Of a stretch of 64,000 bases of DNA, positions 1-11,446 are shown piece after piece. Each line of letters begins with the position of its first letter. Positions within the stretch are counted from its first letter, which is position 1. A program made the position numbers and the translations under genes. Under the pieces are notes generated by a model. The model worked only from the letters and a program-made list of their open reading frames with translations. It was not told the origin of the DNA and ran no database searches. Origin of the DNA: Sphaerolaimus hirsutus (taxonomy: Eukaryota > Nematoda > Chromadorea > Monhysterida > Sphaerolaimidae); the NCBI GenBank assembly GCA_964036195.1, contig OZ038460.1, forward strand, positions 16,495,504 through 16,559,503, in the 5' to 3' direction.

Positions 1-565
1 AATGGCGAGTTAAGAGTAAAGTTAAAGTTTAAGAGAAAAGTTAAAATTTAAGAGTTGAGTTAAAAGTTGAGTGAAATGTTAAGAGTGGAGTTAAAGGTTA
101 AAAGTTGAGTTAAGAGTTAAGAGTTGAGTTAAAAGTTGAGTTAAGAGTTGAGTTGAGAGTTAAGAGACAAGTGGAAAATGATGGTAAAAAAATAAAAATG
201 TGAAATTGGTATTGATACGGCTGTTCGCTGGCATGCTGCCAATGTTGTATGCACAACATTTGAAAATAACGTATCCAAAAAAATTATCGCTAAAAAAAAA
301 AATCGCGGAACGTTGTTTCAAAATGGCCGTGCGGGGACAAAATATGATTGAAGATCAGCGTATCGCGCTTCTGCAACGAATGACCCATTTGTCTTTTAAA
401 TAAACTTTTAACTCACATTTTAACCTTTAACTCAACTCTTAACATTTAACTCAACTTTTGACTCAACTTTTAACCTTTAACTCAACTCTTAACTTTTAAC
501 TCAACTTTTGACTCAACTTTTAACCTTTAACTCAACTCTTAACTTTTAACTCTTAACTTGTCTAC
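1..565. repeat. Inverted pair of TTAAGAGTTGAG-type arrays around a ~210-bp core
   Basis: Bases 1-175 are a degenerate array of GAGTTAAGAGTTGAGTTAAAAGTT-like units. Bases about 405-560 are the same array in reverse complement (CTCAACTCTTAACTTTTAA). The two arms could fold into a long hairpin around a core at 190-403. The core has a 67-codon open frame starting at 200 that matches nothing I recognise. No target duplication can be assigned because the left edge is cut by the window. Confidence 0.75.
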
Positions 566-570
566 TTGCG

Positions 571-749
571 GAACTGGCCCCTGATTTCGGCGCCTCTTCG
601 AGAATCACTGGCACTGAGCCAACAGCAACTAAAAGCGCCTGGGGCTCTTCGGAACGGGAACGACGTGATGTGCTCGCTATTGATCCCGGAAAATTGCCAA
701 TTATCGATGATGGTTCATTGGCCATGGAGCTTTCTGAAGTGGATTTGGG
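571..749 (+). CDS. Probable coding exon or gene fragment, unrecognised
   Basis: From GAA at 571 one plus-strand frame reads about 60 codons of well-mixed, non-repetitive protein, with stretches such as RDVLAIDPGKLPIIDDG and LAMELSEVDLG, before running into a G9 tract. It has no start codon of its own, so it would be an internal exon or a captured fragment. A shorter ATG-started frame overlaps it out of phase (566-802) and looks less protein-like. No clear acceptor AG is visible just upstream, and the donor may lie in the G-rich stretch. I do not recognise the family. Confidence 0.4.
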
Positions 750-909
750 GGGGGGGGTATTTAGAGGCTGGCGTCAGGATATTGGAATCGATATTAGATT
801 AGATTGTGATTAGATCGTATTAGATTAGATTGTGAAGCAGTTGCCTGCAGTTGAATTTTTCAGCTTCAGCGCTTCACTCATCTGCACACGCAAAATAAGC
901 GTACATACA
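750..909. other. Gene-free stretch with G9 tract and short TTAGATTAGATTGTG repeats
   Basis: A run of nine G, a few degenerate copies of a TTAGATTAGATTGTG-like word (about 795-835), and otherwise unremarkable AT-rich DNA. Confidence 0.5.
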
Positions 910-1087
910 TACCGTATTTCTCCTGATAGAACGACATATCTCCAATAGAACGGCACCTCCAATAGAACGGCATGTTTTGGCATGTTTTTGCGCTCACGAA
1001 AAGAATAGAACAGCACCCTCCAATAGAACGACGGGCAAAAAATTGACGAAAAAAGAACGGCGCTCTTCTATTAGTAGAAATACGGTA
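910..1087. mobile_element. Small TIR element, TACCGTATTT / AATAGAACGGC family
   Basis: The element starts TACCGTATTTCTCCTGATAG and ends with the reverse complement of that motif (TAGTAGAAATACGGTA). Its interior repeats AATAGAACGGCACCTCC-like units derived from its own ends. It encodes no protein. A longer relative sits at 60206-60881. Confidence 0.65.
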
Positions 1088-1818
1088 ACCATGATTGCGC
1101 ATACGATTTTCTAGCCAAAGCTACGCTTAACTTAATCTGCGCGTAACTTTTGCAAAATATCTACTACATTTAATCACTATTTAAAGGGCATTTTCCGGCA
1201 AGACAACTGCAAAAGGGCGTGTCCTCACCCTTCAAACCTCCCTCGTTTGAACTTTTCAAATATCATTTTAAAAAGTTTTCAGATTACTAACGATCGAAAT
1301 GTTGCATCGTCGCACCAGATCCAATCATAGTGCGTGATTTAATTTATTTTTAGAACTTCTCAATGTGTTGTAAATAGCATTTCCAACGTGGTCACGAATC
1401 AGATTCAGTTTTTATCTGTGGAAAAAAATAGTGAATTACGTGACTTTCCGGGCAAAAAAAATCGGTTGAAATAATTATCGAAGGCCAAAAAGTAGATTAA
1501 TTACATACTTCGATACGCATTTCAAGTGATCATTAAAATCTGCCACATAATTAAACAGTGTAAAACGGTGTGGGGGCTGGAAAACTGTGCGCGATGTTGA
1601 TTAGAGAGCGTGACTCATTTTTTAATAGCAGCCGACACACTGATAATGAAGTCATGTGTCTACTCGGATAATTTGAACAAACCCTATAGGAAAAAAACGT
1701 GTCGGGTAAATAAAATCAGAATATTCCAAACGTATTTAAATAACAGTTATATTGAACGAGATGAGAAGTGACGTCAGAATAAATGGACCAGACCGCAATG
1801 TACTCGCGCGCACTTGAT
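1088..1818. other. Unassigned AT-rich stretch
   Basis: No convincing coding frame, terminal repeat or RNA gene was seen. The base composition is ordinary AT-rich. Confidence 0.5.
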
Positions 1819-2047
1819 TAGGGTTGGCAACCCGACCCGACCCGACCCGAACACGTTACCGGCATATTTTTGGAACCGAAACCCGATACCGAACCCGACT
1901 TAACTAGCCGAACCCAGACCCGACACCAATACCTGAACCCACACTCAATACCCGAAAATACCCGCAAAGATTTCTCACAGTTCAATCATTGAAGCAGTTC
2001 AAAAGTGTTGTGGATGCAAATTTCAGTAGTGTTGCACTTGCCTCTAC

Positions 2048-2561
2048 CAGGGGTCTCGAATGGGGGGGGGGTGTTGGGGGGGGGGGTTACCCCCCCAAAC
2101 CGCCCAGCTATCTATCTATCCCAGAGGCCACTCAGCTATCTATCTATCCCAGAGGCAAAATTTTGGGTTACTACCCCCTAACCACCCCCCCCCCCAATCA
2201 CTCAGCTATCTACTATGTGGAGTGACTTTTGAGGAACTATACCCCAATTTTTGCTCAAAATCACTATTTTGCATACCTTTTTATAGATTTTCACGTCCAA
2301 AATCACTAGTTCTTGTTCCTTTTTACCTATTTTCAGCTATATTTAGTGCTATATGCTCTTGTATACCCATTTTAAGCCATTTTACACCTACTTTTAGCGA
2401 TTTTTTACCCTTTCTTCTTCTATGCCCCAAAAAACCTATATATCGAACCACCACACCCCCCCCCCCAGAAATTTTTTCAGCTATCTATCCCTCCAGAGGA
2501 GCGATTTGCTATCTATTGCGATTTCCAACCACTCGGAGGGTCAAAATTCAAAATACCCCAG
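2048..2561. mobile_element. CAGGGGTCTC-family MITE, degraded copy
   Basis: The left end is CAGGGGTCTC followed by long G and C tracts and GCTATCTATCTATCCCAGAGG repeats. The body matches the better-preserved copies at 3913-4431 and 5459-5997 in reverse orientation. The right end is decayed and the flanks share only CTCTAC. The open frames across it come from the repeat and have no independent support. Confidence 0.6.
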
Positions 2562-2807
2562 CTCTACCTAATTGTTTATGAGATTCACACACACAAATGG
2601 ACCATTCAGATTGGGGCAGCAGACAATTACCAGTCTGAAGCCAATCTGATGCTAGAATTTTTGCACTGTAAATGAAGTAGATCGATTTAAAATACACTTA
2701 AGATTAATTTGGTAATAACAATAGTGAACATTGATTGTTTTGTGTCAATTCATTATGATTTTATCACATGATACACAACAATTATATTACCCGATACTAG
2801 GGTTCGA

Positions 2808-3534
2808 ACGATATCGATATTCAATATTCAATATTTTTTCTGAAACTCGATATTCGATACGATATGGAACCTCGATATCGATATTCGATATTCAATACTA
2901 AAAAATGATACTAAAAATCAAAATCCAATATTCAATATTTCGATATTCGATATTGCAATTTGCTTTTGGTATAGCAAAGCAAATTTCAAGTGGCATATTG
3001 TATTTTCATGTGGTTGCACACATGGTTAATAATCTCTTTACTGAAATGTGAATGGTACAAGTGATTTTAAAAAGGTTTACATCAGTCAAAAGTAGAAAAT
3101 GGAAGAAAAACATGATGAAGCAAAGTGTATCAGGCAAACAACAATTGGTAGATATTACAGTTCATACTGATAACTCAATTGCTTAATGCATGTTGCAAAA
3201 CATGGCATATCAGCATTTTCAGGCTTCAAATTTAGCACTCCAACAAAAATAACATTATAAATATTGTACTTTTACTCATCAACAAAAAACTATAAGTAAA
3301 TCAAATCAATCACAAATATCACAAAGTGAAATTAAAAACGTTACTTAGGGACACAGTACCGGTTTGATATATCGAAAAAAATGGTCGATATTCGATATCG
3401 ATATTCGATATTTTTTCAAAATGTTCGATATCGATATTCGATATTTTTTCAAAATTTTCGATATCGATATTCGATATAAAAAATGGTCGATATCCGATAT
3501 TCGATATTCGATACGATATATCGTTTGAACCCTA
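2808..3534. mobile_element. hAT-like MITE with TCGATATTCGATAT ends and perfect 8-bp TSD
   Basis: The ends are TAGGGTTCGAACGATATCG and CGATATATCGTTTGAACCCTA. The flanking 8-bp direct repeats CCCGATAC (2800-2807 and 3535-3542) are identical, as expected for hAT transposition. About 140 bp at each end is a TCGATATTCGATAT-type tract; the middle is unique and non-coding. A second copy of the family is at 34334-35036. Confidence 0.85.
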
Positions 3535-3912
3535 CCCGATACCCGAGAATTCTATTTATTACACGATACCCGAAAATTTTGAAATTCCCAACTCTACTTG
3601 ATGTCATGGGATATTTTATACTATGTGTTAGGAAAACAAAAAAATTAGATGCACCGTACGCAACAAAACATATTTAAATATTTGAGAATATCACATAAAT
3701 ATTTATAGTGGACACGGTGGGTGTAATGTCAAATGACATATGATGACAGAAAAAACGATATCATAAAACAGCGATTCCATTTAATATTGATACAACATTT
3801 GAGCTGAGCGTAGAGCTAATTATTGAGGTATTGCCTCGCTTAATTCAACAAAAAAAAACATTAATTTTTTAGCATCAACCGGCATTAAAACTTTCTCCCT
3901 GTAAATTACGTC

Positions 3913-4431
3913 CAGGGGTCTCCAAGATTTTGGCCCTCGCGGGGGCTGGATAGATAGCAAATCGCTCCTCCCGAGGGATAGAAAGCTGAAAAAATTTTCT
4001 GGGGGGAGCTGGGTGGGGGCTTGGGCAGGGGGCTCGCGGGGGCAAAATATATAGGCTTTTTCGGTGCATAGAAGGCCGAAAGGGGAAAAATCGCTAGTAA
4101 TCGGTTAAAAGTGGCTAAAAGTAGGTTTAAAATGGCTAAAAACAGGCATAAAACCATGCATATAGCCGGAGAGCACGATTTTGAAGGTGAAAAACTACAA
4201 AAGGTGCAAAAAAATTAGTGATTTTGAGCGAAAATTGGGGCAAAATTTCTCAAAAACCACTCCAGATAGATAGATAGCTGAGCGATTTGGGGGGGGGGGT
4301 CTTTGGGGGTAGTAGCCAAAAATTTTGCCTCGGGATAGATAGATAGCTGAGCGGCCTCCGGGATAGATAGATAGCTGGCGGATTCGGGGGGGGCAGCCCC
4401 CCCCCAGCCCCCCCCCCCTAGGAGACCCCTG
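3913..4431. mobile_element. CAGGGGTCTCC MITE with perfect 8-bp TSD
   Basis: The terminal inverted repeats are CAGGGGTCTCC and GGAGACCCCTG, and the target duplication is ATTACGTC (3905-3912 and 4432-4439). The interior has GATAGATAGATAGCTGAGCG repeats and homopolymeric G/C tracts near the right end. The CAGGGG end and 8-bp duplication fit the hAT superfamily. It is non-autonomous, and the overlapping minus-strand open frames are read-through of the repeat. Confidence 0.85.
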
Positions 4432-4439
4432 ATTACGTC

Positions 4440-5450
4440 CAATTAAGGCAGCATTTACACACTGAAAATACGAATTTCTACCAAAAAATACGGGGGTAAA
4501 CATTGGGAAAGCTACACGAGCTGCAGCAGCTTAGAACCGGATAAACAGGCGACCATGTGACATCGGGTTCAAAATTAAAATTGCCCGACAAATTTGTCGG
4601 GCGACGCGACATGCGGTTTCGATAATGATTTGTTTATAATGCCCGATGCCTTTGTCACATCTAAAAAGCGAAATAGCTTGGGATAAAAACGTGAAGGGTT
4701 GATCAAATTACGTCACAGATCAATGTGCAGCGAGCATTCCCACAGTTACCGTATTTCTGCTAATACAAAGGCATACTTTCAAGTTCTCGCGCGCGGTTAT
4801 TTGCAGTTGCGCAAAAAAAAAATACCTAGAATGAATGGAGAAATTACGCTGTATGTGCCAAAAACTTATAGGTAAACGAAATGTGGAAAAAGCTGAACAA
4901 TGTAAATTGTAAATTGATTTCACAAAGGCTAAAATAGCTCTAAAAATCATCTAGAAGAACCGTCAGTAACAAAGAAGTACCAACGTAACTTTTGCAGTCA
5001 ATGTTTGGTCTGTATTTTGCGAGTTAAAATTAAAAAAATTAAATTATGCGAAATTTGTGAAAAACTAGAATTCAACACTCACCAATGACACAGAAAAACG
5101 AAAGAAAATAATAAAAAACAGTGCCCTCCTATTTGAAAGGATATAGTATTCTCATTTCCTGGCAGCTTTTCAGAGCATAAGAACTAGGGATGGAAAAAAC
5201 CTTGAACAATTTTGTTTTTTATGCGGTTCTTTTCTAAAAAAAATCACTTTATTTGCCACCTTTTTAAAAATTCTCTCAGGTTAGCTACAAGCCAATTGAA
5301 ATGGGTTTCAGTGAATATAAACTGTAGTTTGGGGTGATGAATACTTGCAGATAAAACTATGAAGTGAAATTATTCTGCAGTTTTAAAAGCAATGCATCAG
5401 ATGGGATACATTATTGGGAGTTTCGCCAAAATGTTTGGTCATTGTTCTGT
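4440..5450. other. Unassigned DNA with a hAT-like end remnant at 5187
   Basis: No gene was recognised. Near 4587-4606 there is a short inverted word (CCCGACAAATTTGTCGGG). TAGGGATGGAAAAAACC at about 5187 resembles the left end of the hAT-like family found intact at 13326-14022, but no matching right end follows. Confidence 0.45.
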
Positions 5451-5458
5451 TTGAGAAG

Positions 5459-5997
5459 TAGGGGTCTCCAAGATTTTGGCCTTCGTGGGGGCTGGATAGA
5501 TAGCAAATCGCTCCTCCGGAGAGATAGATAGCTGAAAAGTTTTCTGGGGGGGCTGGGGAGGGGCAAAATAAATAGGCTTTTTCAAGGAAAGAATGCAGAA
5601 AGGGCAAAAAATAGGTTAGAAGTAGCAAAGAAATGGCTAAAATTGCTAAAAATAGCCATATAATCATGTATATAGCTGAAAATGGTGATTTTGAAGGTGA
5701 AAAACTATAAAATGGAGCAAAAATTAGCGATTTTGAGCGAAAATTGGGGCAAAATTTCTCAAAAATCGCTCCAGATAGATAGATATCTGGACAATTTTGG
5801 GGGGGGGGGGGTCTCAGGGGGTAGTAGCCAAAATTTTTGCCTCGGGGATATATAGATAGCTGAGCGGCCTCCGGGATAGATAGATAGCTGAGCGGCCTCC
5901 GGGATAGATAGATAGCTGAGCGGCCTCCGGGATATATAGATATCTGGCCGAAATGAGGAGGCTGCCCCCCCCAGCCCCCCGCCCTAGGAGACCCCTG
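5459..5997. mobile_element. CAGGGGTCTCC-family MITE with fourfold internal GATAGATAGATAGCTGAGCGG repeat
   Basis: It has the same terminal motifs as 3913-4431, flanked by TTGAGAAG (5451-5458) and CTGAGAAG (5998-6005), a 7/8 match. The internal unit GATAGATAGCTGAGCGGCCTCC-GG occurs about four times (5835-5945) against once or twice in the sister copy, so the array length varies between insertions. Confidence 0.8.
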
Positions 5998-6599
5998 CTG
6001 AGAAGTTGTACATATTTTCAAAACAACAAAATTAAAAAGTTATGCAAAGAGACAGAATGTGAGGACTCGTATAATAAGAACCCATGCAAATAACTGTTAG
6101 ATAATTCTGTCTGTAAGAAAAAATTTCCATTAGTCTGTGTGAAGTGTATAATAACTAGCAGGATTCTCTCCGACCTTCGGTCGGGTTTTGTGGTTCTCTA
6201 CAATTAATACCATTGGAGAAAATATGATACTTTAGTTAAGTTTGCCCACATGCTAGGCATGTGTTTTGAAATGCGGTATGTAATCTACCAACAATAACAA
6301 GACCAATACCAAAGATGCAATGTTTTGGAATGGATTTTTGTAAACTTCTGTAAAATGGTTGGGCATGAAACTCGGTAGTAAAATGTAGACAGTTTGCGAT
6401 TTGGTATGATGGTGTGCAGTGTGCATTCTGTGTGGTATAGGTTTTGTGATATGATAGTGTGGTTTTTGCAAGGTGTCAAACTTTGTTGTAATCTTCAATT
6501 GGTTACATTTGTGCTTTGCTGTTCTTTTTGTGTTTGTAAATCCTTGTGGTATAAATTGTAGAGAACCACAAAACCCAACTGAAGGTTGGAGAGAATCCT

Positions 6600-7620
6600 G
6601 CTATAGGTACCCACTACTCAGAGGCTTGCAAAAACTGACACCCCAATGGGGACCCCCCTCCAAATGGCACCCCCTGGGGAACCTCCCAAAAGTGGCACCC
6701 CCTGGGAACCGCCCAAAAATGGGACCCCCTAGGGCCCCACAAATATGGCACCCCCTGAGGACCACCAAAAAATGGCACCCCTTAGGGACCCCCAAAAAAT
6801 GGCACCCCCTTGGGACCCCCCAAAAATAGCACCCCCTGGGGACCCCCCAAACATGGCACCCCCTAGGAACCCCCACAAATATGGCACCCCCTGAGGACCA
6901 CCAAAAAATGGCACCCCTTAGGGACCCCCAAAAAATGGCACCCCCTTGGGACCCCCCAAAAATAGCACCCCCTGGGGACCCCCCAAACATGGCACCCCCT
7001 AGGAACCCCCACAAAAATGGCACCCCCTGGGGACTCTACAAAACCCAACTGAAGGTTGGAGAGAATCCTGCTATAGGTACCCACTTCTCAGAGGCTTGCA
7101 AAAACTGACACCCCAATGGGGACCCCCCTCCAAATGGCACCCCCCGGGGAACCCCCCAAAAGTGGCACCCCCTGGGAACCGCCCAAAAATGGGACCCCCT
7201 AGGGCCCTAGAAATATGGCACCCCCTGAGGACCACCAAAAAATGGCACCCCTTAGGGACCCCCCAAAAATGGCACCCCCTTGGGACCCCCCAAACATGGC
7301 ACCCCCTAGGAACCCCCACAAAAATGGCCCCCCCTGGGGACCCACTCAAAGTTGGCTCCCCCTGGGGACTCTCCAAAAATGGCACCCTCCTGGGGACCCC
7401 CCCCCCCCAAAAAAAAATGGCACCCCCTATGGACCCCCCCGCAAAAAAAATATAGCACCCCCTGAGGACCACCAAAAAATGGCACCCCTGGGGACCACCC
7501 AAAAAATGGCATCCCATGTGGACCCCCTTGAAATGGCACCCCCATATGTACCTCCAGAAAATGGCACCCCCTGGAGACCCCCCAAAAATGGCACCCCATG
7601 GGGACCCCCTCTAAATCCTG
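6600..7620. repeat. 27-bp G/C-tract minisatellite inside Helitron 1
   Basis: Units of the form AATGGCACCCCCTGGGGACC-CCCCAAA repeat with a 27-bp period and many point changes. Because 27 is divisible by three, long frames stay open on both strands as nine-residue peptide repeats. They begin and end with the array and I do not regard them as genes. Near 7026-7130 the array is interrupted by a copy of the Helitron 3'-end module. Confidence 0.85.
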
Positions 7621-7689
7621 TAAACACAGCCCCTAGTTTGGAAACTCCTGTAAACTCAGCCCCTAATTTGGAAAATGGTATGAATATTT

Positions 7690-10370
7690 CAAAAAATCAC
7701 TATCATCAATCCACAAATGCATCAATTCACAATTTTCAATTTTTTAGCCCCAGGGGTTAGACTTAAAAAGTTATGGTAATGTAGAGTAGAAATGGAGTGC
7801 ACATTTCAAATCACTGCAATAAAAAACCCACAAATGCATCATTTCACAAATTGAAAGTTTTTGTGCCCAGGGGTTCATTATCAGGGTTTTAGTAATGTGG
7901 TGTCAAAATGGAGTGCATATTTGAAATCGCTACAATCAGAAACCCACAAAGACATCATTTTATGATTTGAAAATTTTTGGCCCTGGGGGTTCATTTTCAG
8001 GGTTATGGTAATGTAGTGTCAAAATGAAGTGCATATTTCAAATCAAGGCAATCAAAAAGCCACAAATGCATCATTTCACAATTTCTAATTTATCAGCCCC
8101 ATGGGTTCAATTTAAGGCTTACAGTAATGTAGAGTTGAAATTGAGTCATTTCAAATCAGTGCAATTAGAAACCTGCAAAATGCATCATTTCACAATAAGA
8201 AATTTTTGGGTCTAGGGGTTCAATTTCAGGGTTTTAGTAATGTAGTGTCAAAATGGAGTGCATATTTGAAATCGCTACAATCAGAAACCCACAAATGCAT
8301 CATTTTATGATTTGAAAGTTTTTGGCTTAGGGGGTTCATTTTTATGGTTATGGTAATGTAGTGTCAAAATGAAGTGCATATTTCAAATGAGTGAAATCAG
8401 AAACCTGAAAGTTTATGATTTCACAAATTGAAAGTTTTTGGCTCCAGAGGTTCATTTTCAGGGTTATGGTTATGTAGTTTTCAGGGTTATGTAGTGTCAA
8501 AATGGATTGCATATTTCAAATCAGTGCAATTAGAAACCCACATCAAATCATTTCACAATTTCTAATTTTTTAAGCCCTGGGCATATTTGAAATTGCTACA
8601 CTCAGAAACCCACAAATCCATCATTTTATGGTTTGAAAGTTTTTGGCCCAGGGGGTTCATTTTTAGGGTTATGGTAATGTAGTGTCAAAATGAAGTGCAT
8701 ATTTCAAATGAGTGCTATCAGAAACCTGAAAATGCATCATTTCTCAAATTGAAAGTATTTGGCCCCATGGGTTCATTTTTAGGGTGATGGTAATGTAGTG
8801 TCAAAATGGAGTGCATATATCAAATTGGTGCAATCAGAGACCCAAATTTGAAATCAGTGCAATCAGAAACCCAAAAATGAATGATTTCACAAATTGAAAT
8901 TTGTTGGCTCCAGAGGTTCATTTTCAGGGTTATGGTTATGTAGTTTTCAGGGTTATGTAGTGTCAAAACAGAGTGCATATTTCAAATCAGTGCAATTAGA
9001 AACCCACATTGGATCATTTCACAATTTCTAATTTTTTAAGCCCTGGGCATATTTGAAATTGCTACACTCAGAAACCCACAAATCCATCATTTTATGGTTT
9101 GAAAGTTTTTGGCCCAGGGGGTTCATTTTAGGGTTATGGTAATGTAGTGTCAAAATGAAGTGCATATTTCAAATGAGTGCTATCAGAAACCCGAAAATGC
9201 ATCATTTCTCAAATTGAAAGTATTTGGCCCCATGGGTTCATTTTTAGGGTTATGGTAATGTAGTGTCAAAATGGAGTGCATATATCAAATTGGTGCAATC
9301 AGAGACCCAAATTTGAAATCAGTGCAATCAGAAACCCAAAAATGAATGATTTCACAAATTGAAAGTTTTTGGCTCCAGAGGTTCATTTTCAGGGTTATGG
9401 TTATGTAATTTTCAGGGTTATGTAGTGTCAAAACAGAGTTCATATTTCAAATCAGTGCAATTAGAAATCCACATTGAATCATTTCACAATTTCTAATTTT
9501 TTAAGCCCTGGGCATATTTGAAATCGCTACACTCAGAAACCCACAAATCCATCATTTTATGGTTTGAAAGTTTTTGGCCCAGGGGGTTCATTTTAGGGTT
9601 ATGGTAATGTAGTGTCAAAATGAAGTGCATATTTCAAATGAGTGCAATCAGAAACCTGAAAATGCATCATTTCTCAAATTGAAAGTATTTAACCCCATGG
9701 GTCCATTTTGAGGGTTATGGTAATGTAGTGTCAAAATGGAGTGCATGTATCAAATCAGTGCAATCAGAAACCCAAATTTGAAATCAGTGCAATCAGAAAC
9801 CCAAAAATGCATCATTTCACAAATTGAAAGTTTTTGGCCCCAGTGGTTCATTTTCAGGGTTATGGTAATGTAGTGTCAAAATGAAGTGCATATTTCAAAT
9901 GAGTGCAATCAGAAACCCGAAAATGCATCATTTCTCAAATTGAAAGTATTTGGCCCCATGGGTTCATTAACGGGTTATGGTAATGTAGTGTCAATGGAGT
10001 GCATATATCAAATCAGTGCAATCAGAAACCTAAATTTGAAATCAGTGCAATCAGAAACCCAAAATTGCATCATTTCACAAATTGAAAGTTTTTGGCCCCA
10101 GTGGTTCATTTTCAGGGTTATGGTAATGTAGTGTCAAAATGGAGTGCATTATATATCAAATCAGTGCAATTAGAAACCCACAATGCATCATTTCACAATT
10201 TGAAAGTTTTGGCCCCATTTTGGGTTCAATTTCAGGGTTATTGTAATGTACTGTCAGAATGGAGTGCATATTTCAAATCATTGTAATCAGTAACCCACAA
10301 ATGCATTATATCACAATTTATATTTTTTAGCCCCGGGGGCCTCACTTAAGGATTATGGTAATGTTATTGT
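7690..10370. repeat. ~115-bp satellite with ~465-bp higher-order repeat in Helitron 1
   Basis: The monomers contain GGTTATGGTAATGTAGTGTC, AAAATGGAGTGCATATTTCA and AATCAGAAACCCACAAATGC. Spacing is about 110-120 bp. Between about 8440 and 9760 a group of roughly four monomers repeats with a ~465-bp period (the marker GGCTCCAGAGGTTCATTTTC at about 8440, 8908 and 9371). Short frames inside it are spurious. Confidence 0.85.
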
Positions 10371-10696
10371 TAACTCCCATAAACTCAGCCCCTAATTTGG
10401 CAAACACCCATCAACTCAACTCCCATAAACTCAGCCTCTAATTTGTGAACTTGTGTCAACAGTAGGGTTGGGAATTTCAAAATGTTCGGTTCCGGTTCTC
10501 GGTTCTCGGTTCCAAAAGATTTCGGTTCGGGTATCGGTTCTCGGTTCCTGAAAATTTTCGGTTCCGGTTCTCGGTTCGGTTCTTAAACTCGGTTCCGGTT
10601 CGGTTCTTTCAGTTCTAAAATGATCAATATTTCGGTTCCGGGTAATAAAATAACCGGGTATCGGGTAATTATCGGCTGAACAACAGAAAAACAATA

Positions 10697-10947
10697 TACC
10701 GTATTTCCTCAAAATACCCCCCCCCCTCGAAATACCGCCCCTCAAAATGGGCACTATGAATTTGTGGTCCGGGAAATGCATAACAGACATTCAAAACACT
10801 TACAGAACATCGTTTATACCATCTACACCCTTATAAGGCTGTAAAAACTTATAAATGGTAGATGTTGTTGCATTTTTCATGTTTTTCTCTCAAAAATTTC
10901 ACTCTGAAAAAATAAACCCCCTGGGGGTAATTCGAGGAAATACGGTA
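10697..10947. mobile_element. TACCGTATTTCCTC-family short TIR element
   Basis: It starts TACCGTATTTCCTCAAAATA and ends TTCGAGGAAATACGGTA, with C-rich subterminal tracts. Non-coding, nested in the hAT-like element 10463-11936. Confidence 0.75.
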
Positions 10948-11140
10948 CCCAAGTTTACATGTGTAAGTACATTGGTTGGATATTTCATACTACAGGAGCA
11001 TATCACAGCTTATTATTTCATGGTAGAATGCAGAAATCAGAGTTGTTATAATAATAGTGGTATTTACAAAGTGTAAAAGCAAACATATACGTTTTCTGTA
11101 CTCGCGTACTTTCAAAAAGTACACGAGTAAATGAGTACTG

Positions 11141-11441
11141 GTATTTTTCGAAATACCCCCCCCTCGAAATACCCCCCCCTCGTTTGACCCCCCCCCCCCC
11201 CTCTCGAGACCACTATGAAACAATCACCCCCCCCCCCCTCGAAATACCCCCCCCCCCAAATTGAGTGTAAGGAGAACGTACATGACAAATACGGCAGTTT
11301 GTGTTCTACGTAGTGCAGAACACACGTTAAAACAATGTCGGAATACACCTCGAAATACCCCCCCCCTCGTTTAACCCCCCCCCCTCTCGGGACCACTATG
11401 AAACAATCACCCCCCGGGGGGTATTTCGAGGAAATACGGTA
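11141..11441. mobile_element. TACCGTATTTCCTCGAAATACCCC element, left end decayed
   Basis: The right end GGGGTATTTCGAGGAAATAC-GGTA is intact and the left end is degraded. The internal block around GACCACTATGAAACAATCAC and the flanking C tracts match the full-length copy at 61124-61586. Non-coding. Confidence 0.7.
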
Positions 11442-11446
11442 TACTG

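Larger units (their letters stand above)
1819..3596. mobile_element. hAT-like non-autonomous element with ACCCGACCCG ends, carrying two nested elements
   Basis: The left end is TAGGGTTGGCAACCCGACCC and the right end runs ...CGAAAATTTTGAAATTCCCAACTCTA. The subterminal sequence is a degenerate (ACCCG)n/(ATACCCGA)n tract on both sides. The flanks share ACTTGAT (1812-1818 and 3596-3602), a near-match for an 8-bp target duplication with a one-base offset. Inside lie two younger insertions, 2048-2561 and 2808-3534. No transposase is present. Confidence 0.6.

Noticed and set aside
2060..2581. 173-codon Pro/Tyr/Ser-rich frame
   Set aside because: It reads across a MITE with homopolymer tracts and has no counterpart in frame in the sister copies.
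6473..7760. Long frames on both strands (118-181 codons) with nine-residue repeats
   Set aside because: They follow from the 27-bp minisatellite period and end where the array ends; open on both strands equally.
7690..10370. CRISPR-like regular spacing of repeats
   Set aside because: The intervening sequences are themselves monomer parts, the DNA is eukaryotic, and no cas gene is present.
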